Shown one piece after another: positions 38,201 through 47,200 of a stretch of DNA of 64,000 nucleotides. The DNA lies in assembly GCF_040412425.1 (NCBI RefSeq), contig NC_089788.1, positions 62,838,720 through 62,902,719 of the forward strand, read 5' to 3'. Below the pieces are notes generated by a model. The model was not told the origin of the DNA. It was given only the letters and a program-made list of their open reading frames with translations, and ran no database searches. Positions within the stretch are counted from its first letter, which is position 1. Every line of letters starts with the position of its first letter. The DNA comes from Macrobrachium rosenbergii (lineage: Eukaryota; Arthropoda; Malacostraca; Decapoda; Palaemonidae). Made by a program: the position numbers and the translations under genes.

Positions 38201-41200
38201 TAACGAACAAGACACTGAGTACTTCACCAAAAAAAGACTCCAGAAAGAAGCGCATCGAGAGCTGAAGCAACGCCAAACAGTTTGAATCGAACCGACAAGC
38301 GAGATGCGTTCACGACATGCCCGAGATTGAAACTGGTGCTGTTTACTGGGCAGTGGGCAGCTGGGCTACCAGCCCAGGGCTAGTCTCCTTCCACTCCCCG
38401 TTGGGTCTCCCACCAATTATATCAGCGTTCCAAACAAAGTTTGAAAAAATATATCTCGGACGTGTCGAAATTTAAGAGATTAAAGCTTTTACAGTGTTTT
38501 GTTAAGGCATTATAATGAAAGCTGTAGTTTCCAAAAATTTCATCACTCTATGTTATGGTTTTATTTGATGTGTGTGTGCATAGTGTAGGCTGTGTACTTT
38601 GGCAAGGTTAGTAACAGACTACCGTAGTCTGGGCTGGTGGTTGGTATTCCATCACCCTGTCTGTCTATCATGATGTTTACTGACTTAATTTACTGAATCT
38701 GTTTAGCAATATGAATTCACTGCATTTATGACAACTAGTGTATATTAATACTGACTGCAGTCAAGAAAAATTTAGTTACCATGATCATCATCCCATCATG
38801 ACATTTTACTCAGTAAGTATTGCACCTGTATTCTAAGGGAAAAAATGTGTGATGGATTACATAAATAGAGTTTCTCTACATTTCTTGAGGATTACTGATT
38901 ACAGTGTTAGAATCCAGTAGTCACTGTACATTTTAGGTTATAACAAGTTTTAAAATAAAATAGTATGGGCTAAGATTTTTGTCATTTGTAAAACCCAGAT
39001 TTTTTTCCAATATTCACCACCTGAAAGCTGTAACTGATCCAGTAAGAGGTGCTGTATAATGGAAACTGCTTCCCAATGCTCTCAAATACATTAATGTACT
39101 ATATGTAAAGTGTGACCATATAAAATACCGAAAGCAAAAGTGATCTCAAGGTAATCAAAGTGATGGGAAAGAAAATCACTAAAAACATAAGTCAATACAA
39201 AAATAGCTCTGTTGAATGCAATCAAGGCAAATAATGAATGCATGGGAGAAAATTATGCCACCACAGAATGCAACTACTGTACCATATCACAATTACCATT
39301 AATTTTTGGTTAACAATTTTGGTTAAATACCACTGTCAAGATCATAGCCCCAAATAAATTAAGTCACTCTACATAGAGCTGATAACACCAAAAGAAAAAC
39401 TATTTAATAATGATTGTTCATTAAAAATTACCATTACTACTAAAATTACTAAAATACAGAATTACAGTTATCATAGCTGTAATAAATAATACACAGTAAC
39501 ATGTCAAATACCCATCTGATGCACCTTACCTTGTCTTTCAAATCTCTACACAGTATTTCAAAACATTTCAATACAGTATTCCCCTTAACATTTACCAAGA
39601 AACCTACATTTTCTTTTGGAGTTCAACTTGTTTCTCCTTCCTTTCATAGTACTCTATGATCTTCAGGCGGTTCTGCTGGACAAGACGACCCTTCTCAATG
39701 GTAAATTCTTCCTCAGCACGAGCATCGATTTCTTCAGCCTTTTCATTAGCCTCTTGCTCAATGAAGGCCATCATATGATGGATCTGAAAAAGAAAGAATT
39801 CCATGTACAGTACATCATCTTTATGCAGCAAATAGGATAGGAGGAGAAAGACAGCAAATACATGGGATGAAATCCTTGTGAAAAGACAACTCTTATGAAC
39901 ATGTAAGTACATATCTAACATACGATGTGCAAATATCTAATATAATTCTGGCTGAGGCTTAACTGTCTGAAGTGTTCTAACAGAAATACAAACAATCATC
40001 TTTTAAGTATGACTCACTCCTTAGGTGGAAAGTTGTCATTATCAACTGATAGGAAGTTGCAAAAACACTTGGAAATGTCATGATTCCAGTGCAGATGCAA
40101 GCAAAGGGAGTGATGACTCCGTCTAGCTTTGGGATGCCAGAGTGGTATGGTATGGTACTGAGCCTAGGTGAGAGTATCTAGAGCTTATACAAGAGTATCT
40201 AGTGCTTAGGCAAGAGTAATCTAGAGCCTCACTTAAGTAAGGAGATTCAAATCAGAAGGCAGCTAAACCTGGCTATCACAAAATATGACATTTTTATAAT
40301 AAAATAAGGTTTTATATATACCTACCAAGTAATTACATAGCTATAGTTTCTACTTTAAATGGCAGCTTAAGCACTGAAAATTTGCAGTAGCACTCTTTTG
40401 TTTTGGTGCAGGTAAGTGCCCTGAACACTTTTGGGGAAGAATAGGTACAACATAGCTAAAGAGCTCAGTTCGTTTATGCTCTAAGTCCATGTGAGGGGAA
40501 GAGGGACGGGCTCTGTTCATGTAATTTCTTGATATGTATATATAAAACCTTATTTTATTATAAAAATGTCATTTTTATATATGACACTTACCAAGTAATT
40601 ACACAGCTGAATCCAACATCAATATGAGGTGGGAAGAATGGACATGTGCTACTCCAAAAACATTATAAAGAAATGCATTTGAAATAGAAAAGAAAAGCTA
40701 GCATTGTGGTAATGCTTGTTGTAACCTTACCTGGGGAGAGAGCAAGAGCAGGAAGATACTGACTCTTGGTTGTTGCTCATCTCGACCTGTAGGGACATGA
40801 CCGGTAGTGTCAGGAGTGTCCCTACTTCAGTGGGAGCTTTGTGGTCAGGGATTGCTTCTATGACTCGACAAAGCTTAAACACAACAACTGCCCTTGCCCT
40901 GGGCAAAAATAGACATCAACTAACATACGACCATAAAATTATATTATCTGAACACCATTTAAAAAACATATACAGTATTACCCATCCATTAAAAACAAAG
41001 ACTGGAGGGTACTCCAGGTACTAAGTACCCCTGGCTTCCCAAAAACTCAACAACCTTAATCAAGGTTAGGAGACAGAGAAATAGGAGGATCACTCCTACC
41101 CCTCATTCCCTAGTGCCACACCAGCCACAGAGAACAGACCCAGTGTACTGTAGTCCTCGAACACAGTTTCAAGGTCAAGTAGATAATAGTTGGCGAAGAC

Positions 41201-44200
41201 CGAGCGATACTTCCGATAAGTCAACTGGATTATGGCAGCTAGGGAGAGATTGCGTTAAAAAGCCAACGAAGTGGCTACTGCCCGTACTTCATGTGCTTTT
41301 ACCTTTAACAACATTATTGGGACTCTACAATAATGTCTCCCACAATGAAAGAGATAGCACTCTTGGAGAGAGGACGTAAAGGGTTCTTGACAGAACACCA
41401 GAGGTTACCAGAATTCCCTCTGATATTCTTGGGTCTCTCGATGTAAAACTTAATAATCTCACTAGGCATAACACTCTCTCTTATTCAGACTGTCCTACCA
41501 GTTCTGCAAGACTCTGGACCGAAAAAGAATGACACCCAGGGTTAAGACGGATACTCGTTTTTGGCTAAGATGCCTAAAATATATGAGCAAATAGCTGTCT
41601 CTTGCGAAAAGACAACTTGTTTGTCCTGGGCTTGTAACTCGCCAACTCTTTCGCTGTGGCTAAAGTGATTAAGAAAAGTGTCCTTCCAGATAGATCCCTA
41701 AAGGAGGTCATCTGCATAGGTTCAAAAGGAGGGCCTGACAACCAATGTAGGACTACGTCTAGGTTCCAAGACACTGGCTGCTGAGACTTCCGTTTCCTGG
41801 TGTCAAATGACTTGACTAAGTCTGAAATGTCTGGGTCTGAGGAAATGTTCACACCTGTATGCTTGAATACTGAGTTCAGCATGGATCTGTAACCCTTTAT
41901 CATAGACTTTGAAAGGCCTCTCGAAGATCCTGGGTAAAGTAAAAATTCGGCTAGTTGGGCTACAGAGGTAGAAGACGACGAGATGCTACGTTCTTTACCC
42001 CATCTCCTATAAACTGCCCACTTAGCCTGGTAGTACTTTGAAGAAGAGTCGCGTCTACATTTTGCGATAGCATTTGCAACTTTTCTTGAAAATTCTTTTG
42101 CTCTAACAAGCTTGGTGACAGTTTAAAGCCTGTCAGAATGAGAGTGGACGAACCTTGATGATGTCTGTTGAAGTGGGGTTGTCTGAAAAGATCTCTCCTC
42201 TGTGGGAGGAGCCACAGAAAGTCAGACAGAAGTTCCAGAGGGTCTGGAAACCACTCCTTTTAAGGCCAAAAGGGAGCTACTAGGATCACTGAAACGTGAT
42301 GAGAAGTCTTAAATTTATTGATCATGTCTCTTACTAGACTGAACGGAGGGAAGGCATACAATTCCAGGTGTGACCAATCCTGAAGTATCGCCTCTGTTGC
42401 CCAAGTCTGAGGTTCCGGCGCCAGAGAGCAATACAGTGGGGAGGCGATGGATCCTGGACGTTGTAAACAAGTCTATCCATGGTGTTCCCACTGTTTCAAC
42501 AGGTCGGTGCACACCTGTGGATTCAGCAACCGTTCCGTGGGTAGAACCCATTCGCAATGGCTTAATTCGTCCACTAATACGCTTAACTTGCCCTGAATAC
42601 AGCAGGTGAGAATCTGTGTATAGTTCTTGTGCACCCAAAGAAAGAGATCCTTGGCTAACTTGCACAGTGACAGAGAATGAGTGCCTCTTTGGTCTCAAAT
42701 ATAAGCCAGAGCTGTCGTGTTGTCGGAATGAACCGCAATCACTGGACTCAAATTACTGCAGGAAAATGTTGAAGAGCCAGGTGAATCTCTTTCAACTCCT
42801 ACAGATTTATGTGCGGTTTCCTCTTTTAAAGGCACCACTTCCCTGACATTTCCAATCGTCCTAGTGTTGCTCCCCAACCTAGGTCTGATGTGTTGGAGAA
42901 TAATGAGAGGTTTGGGTTCGGATGACATAGGGACTGTGAGTGGAATCTTCCTTCTATGAGCCACCACTGAAGATATTCTTTTATTTCCTGTGTGATGGGG
43001 AATACGAAGGAATCTGAAAGAATCTTCTTGTTCCAACTGACCTTCAGAAAGAACTGCAAAGGCCTCGCATGCAGTATCCCCAAAGGAACGAACATTGTGT
43101 AGGAGAGAGTTCGTAGTAGGCTCATCCAGTCATTGGCTGAGCAGGTCTGAAGACTCAGAAAATGAAAGACTTCTTTGGGTGCATGATAGTAATCTCTTCT
43201 CTAATGGAAAAACCCGAAAAACCCAAGAGTATATCTTCATCCCCAAATAGACTATCATCTGAGAAGGGACTCGTTGGGACTTTTCCTGCCCAACTCCTGG
43301 GCTAACTGAAGGGTTCTGAGAGGGTCCTCCAAGCACTTCTTCTGGGATGATGAACATAGGGCCAGTCGTCCAGCTATAGACAAACTTTCACGCCCATTAG
43401 CCCTGGTGAAGACTTGAGGGGCTGTTGACAACCCAAAGCATAGAGCCCAAAATTGGAAACTTTGTCCTGAGAGCGAATCATAAGAATTTCCTGGAATCCC
43501 GGTGTACTGGGGTATGAAAGTAAGCATCTCTCATGTCTGTTGAGACCATCCAATCTTCTTGGGAAATTGCAGCAAGAACTGAGCTGTTCGTCTGCATCCT
43601 GAAGTTCGTAGCTTGTACGTTCAGACCGCTTACATCCAGGGTCGGTCTCCAACCCCCAGAGGTTTTGGGGACTACAAAGCGATGACTGCAACCCCTCCCC
43701 CCCTCCATGACAAGTCTTCTACCTCTTCTATAACACTCTTGTGGAGAAGAGCTGTGACTTCCTTTTTTTGAAGGGAATTGCATATCCTTCCTTGAGAACC
43801 TGTAGTAGCCATGGTTCTATCGATCTGGCCTCTCGCTGTCTCCAGAAGTGCGTGAGTCTGGCGCCCACAGGTATACAGAAGACTTCGGTCTTCTGTCTAC
43901 CTGGTCTAGAAGAGGACTTCTTGCTGATAGGGCGAACTGATCTGGGATTTGTGTGTGGGCGCAAGGAAGCTCTTCCTCTGTTACCTCGAAAGAGCCATGG
44001 CTGGAGAGGAGAGAGAGGCCAAGGATTAAATGAAACAGCAGGTGTCTGGTTAGACTTCATCATTTGCTTGGACAACTGCACAAGCAAGTCATGGGTAGCC
44101 TTTTGCAATTCCGTAGCTAACCGCTCTTATGTCATTTGAGGAAAAAAGGCTGGTTTGTACAGATGAGCAAAAAGAAGAGCAGATCTCTGGGACTGTGTCA

Positions 44201-47200
44201 CTCCTTTAGTGGTAAAAGAACACCACATGTCTCTTTTCTTCAGTATACATGACAAAAAAAAGAGCAGCTAACTCCTGTGCCCCATCTCGAATTGCCTTGT
44301 CCACACACAACAGGACTCCGAGCCAGTCTGCATGTATGAATATAGCAGAAACTCCCAAGGAAGGAGCTTCCCTGGTTGTACAGAATACGTATATCCTTTT
44401 GGAAAACTGAGAAGGGGGAGAACAAATTACAGCTTTGCCAAACTCCCTCTTCTCAGATAGCCAAGAGTCAGTCCCCGACAACAATTTCTTGGACGAAATA
44501 GAGAGGGCCATCTACGGGGGTCTAGTGGTACTCGAAGACTGACATAACAAGGATGCTGATAGGGGAAGAAGGAGCCGCAGTGGAGAATTATGTCAGGAAG
44601 CAGAACAGAAAATAATTCAATAATTTTGAGGTGTAAGCTGATGAAGGCTGCTCTGGTTCAGGTTCCTCCTCTGCTGAAGATACAGCGGAAAGTGCCAAAT
44701 CTTGCTGAGGTTTTTCTGGTTTCAAAGACAAGGGTTCTTCAACAGTTCCAGGATGTTGTCCAAACACTGGTGAATGGGAAGCAAAGAAGAGCCTTGGGGT
44801 GCTGATGTACTTGCAGACTTTGCACGATCAGCGACAGGTGAAGAGGACACAGCCTTAGGGATCTGTGACACAGAAGGTGCCGAAACAGGTTGATCTGCAG
44901 CAATAGGGACGTCTGAATCTGGAGTCTCAGACTCGTATCCCAATGCTGTAGAGCTAGGAGCCAATGGGATGTCTGGAGCTACAGCGTGAACTGAACCTGC
45001 AGCAGGCTTATGAGCCATTGGGAGCTCGGATCCAATGGGAGAGGGAGATCCCTAAGCAAGCTTATGAGCCAATTGGCGCTTGGGAGCCAATTGGCACTTG
45101 TGAGCCTATGGCCACTTACGAGCCAATGGGCGCTTACAAGCCAATGGAAGGGTTTGCCAAGTTAGGACCCAGCATTCCATCTTCCAACCCTCCTTCCAGC
45201 CATTTAATACCCCAGCACCTTAAGGTTAGGCTACATTAGGTTAGGGTGCTTTATCAGTTTTTTGGGTGATTGCTAGTACTAACACTGCTGATTCTTTAAA
45301 CTAGTCCTCTGTATTGGATTTGTTTACCTTGTATCCTTAATACACTCAATACAAAAATCATAATAAAATCTATCACAAATTTATTGTCATCTACACAGAC
45401 ATTTTCTAAGTCCTTTCTTCACATTTCAACAATAACACAAGTGGAGCTCCTGATTAAATTTTGTCTGTCCCAGTGTACTGAGGATAAGGATGCCTAGCAT
45501 ATCTGGAATGTCTTTTGTTATTTTCATCTGGAAATGTGGGTACACAAACAATGCTGAAACCTGATTGGTTCTATTGTTCTAAGCTGCACTAGTTACTGGA
45601 AGTAGGATTTTGGAATTCAAGTGTTGATTGAAACTATCTGCTCCAGTCCCTAGTCATGGTTCCTTTAATGCAAATGTGTAACTCTTGCTCCTTGGATTAT
45701 TTAGGTTGATCTGAATTTTTTCTGTAGTATGTTTTTATGTTTCTGACATTCATTTCAATAACTAACGGTTTAAAGATAGTAAAACCCCTTCCATCTTATG
45801 AATAATTTTTTTTATATTATATCCTACAAATCTGGGGGAATGACGTTCATTTCAGTAGCATATTTGTAGTTTTAAGGTCACTGAACCCCTTATATCCTAC
45901 ACATATGGGGACCACAGTGGGAAAATGGGTTTTTTCACTGAGGGAAAACACAATAGGGTGAAAAGACAAGGATATATTCCAACACCCCTATAGTAAATGT
46001 TTATTTTGAACCATAATGGTATTCTGGAGCTGAAAGTATTTCATTATGTCCTAGTGTGTGTTTTGAACATTTTTGACACTTATTTAAGTAGCAAATACGC
46101 AGCTCAGGCCTAGTTTAGAAATAATGGACCCCTCTCATATCCTCTAATTATGAAGGACCACTGCAGAAACTGGGGTTTTTAATGGGGAAATATATAAAAT
46201 AAGTGAAATGCAATAATGTATTCTAACATCAAGATACTTCTGCAAATTCTGACTGTAATTGATTAAAGATTTATTACATGTTTTTAAAGTGACATCATGC
46301 ATTAGATAAGTACAGACCTGGCAACCTAGTTCATGTTAGTGGTGAGGGGGGAAGGGGGCAAAACCCCTTTGTAAGGAGGCAAAACCCCTTTGTAAGGAAA
46401 GGAGCCGGCACCCTCGGTTAGTCTAGGTTGTAACCCTATACAGGCAGTCCCTGGTTATCAGCGGCCTTGATTATCGGCAATTCGGTTTTCCGGTGCTTGT
46501 CTAGCAACAAAAACTGGCAATTTTCAGCAATAATTTGTGCCAATTTCCATTTATCGGCGCCAACAATTGGGTACTGGCACTCATATATACCTATCACAGG
46601 CGCTGATCTCCAGTTATTGGTGCTGATACCCAGTTATTGGCGCAGATAAGTGCCGAGAATCGCTGATTTTCGGTTATTAGTGATTTTCGCTTATCGTCAG
46701 ACTGTCGGAACAGAACCCCTGCCAGGTATGGACCTGGCACCCTAGGTTAAGGTTAGATCATAACCCTATTTATTTGAATTTGCACTGTCCTATATAGGAA
46801 CCTGGTGCCCTACGTTAGGTTAAGTTAGATTAAATACGTACTTGCATTTCACTCATTTAGTGTTTTCCCCCCTCTCCAAATCCATGCTTTCCCATTGTGG
46901 TCCCCCATAATCATATGATATAAGGGGTCCAGTATCTTTACAACTACCTATTTTGCTACCAAATAAATACAGTATTAGAAAACTTCAAAACACACATTAA
47001 AACATAGGAAAATCATATTTACAATTCTGGAATGCAATTATGGTTTAAAGTGAAAATTTACTGGATTTTTGACTGATTATATTGAGGATTTTGCTTCAAT
47101 GGCTGGTATATTGCGCTCCTCTTCTTGTATGCCCGCACCAAAAAACCCATCTTTGTTTCCACTGGAGTCTGACAGATTACTGTAGTCAATTTCATCCATC

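Larger units (their letters stand above)
32123..38520 (-). mobile_element. DIRS-like retrotransposon, element B (full length, best preserved)
   Basis: About 6.40 kb. Inverted terminal repeats 32155-32340 and 38320-38510 (shared TATCTCGGACGTGTCGAAAT block). Its ICR at 32468-32540 joins the complement of the left outer end (ATGACATTTTTATGATAAAA) to the complement of the right outer end (AGGCATTATAATGAAA). Minus-strand order: Cys-rich Gag N-terminus, SR-rich Gag, Gag C-terminal domain, RT, RNase H, recombinase. RT and RNase H are uninterrupted; gag and the recombinase C-terminus are frameshifted. It is in Vha26 intron 2, in sense, immediately next to element A. Confidence 0.92.
40286..45240 (-). 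mobile_element. DIRS-like retrotransposon, element C (right end missing)
   Basis: The left end at 40286 (ATGACATTTTTATAATAAAA) is almost the same as that of element B and is complementary to 40536-40572, the first half of its ICR. The second half of the ICR (ATATATGACACTTACCAAGT onwards) has no partner at the far end, so the right terminal repeat and the Gag N-terminus are lost. Recombinase, RNase H, RT and Gag segments follow on the minus strand with many breaks. It is in Vha26 intron 1, in sense. The right boundary is only approximate. Confidence 0.85.
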
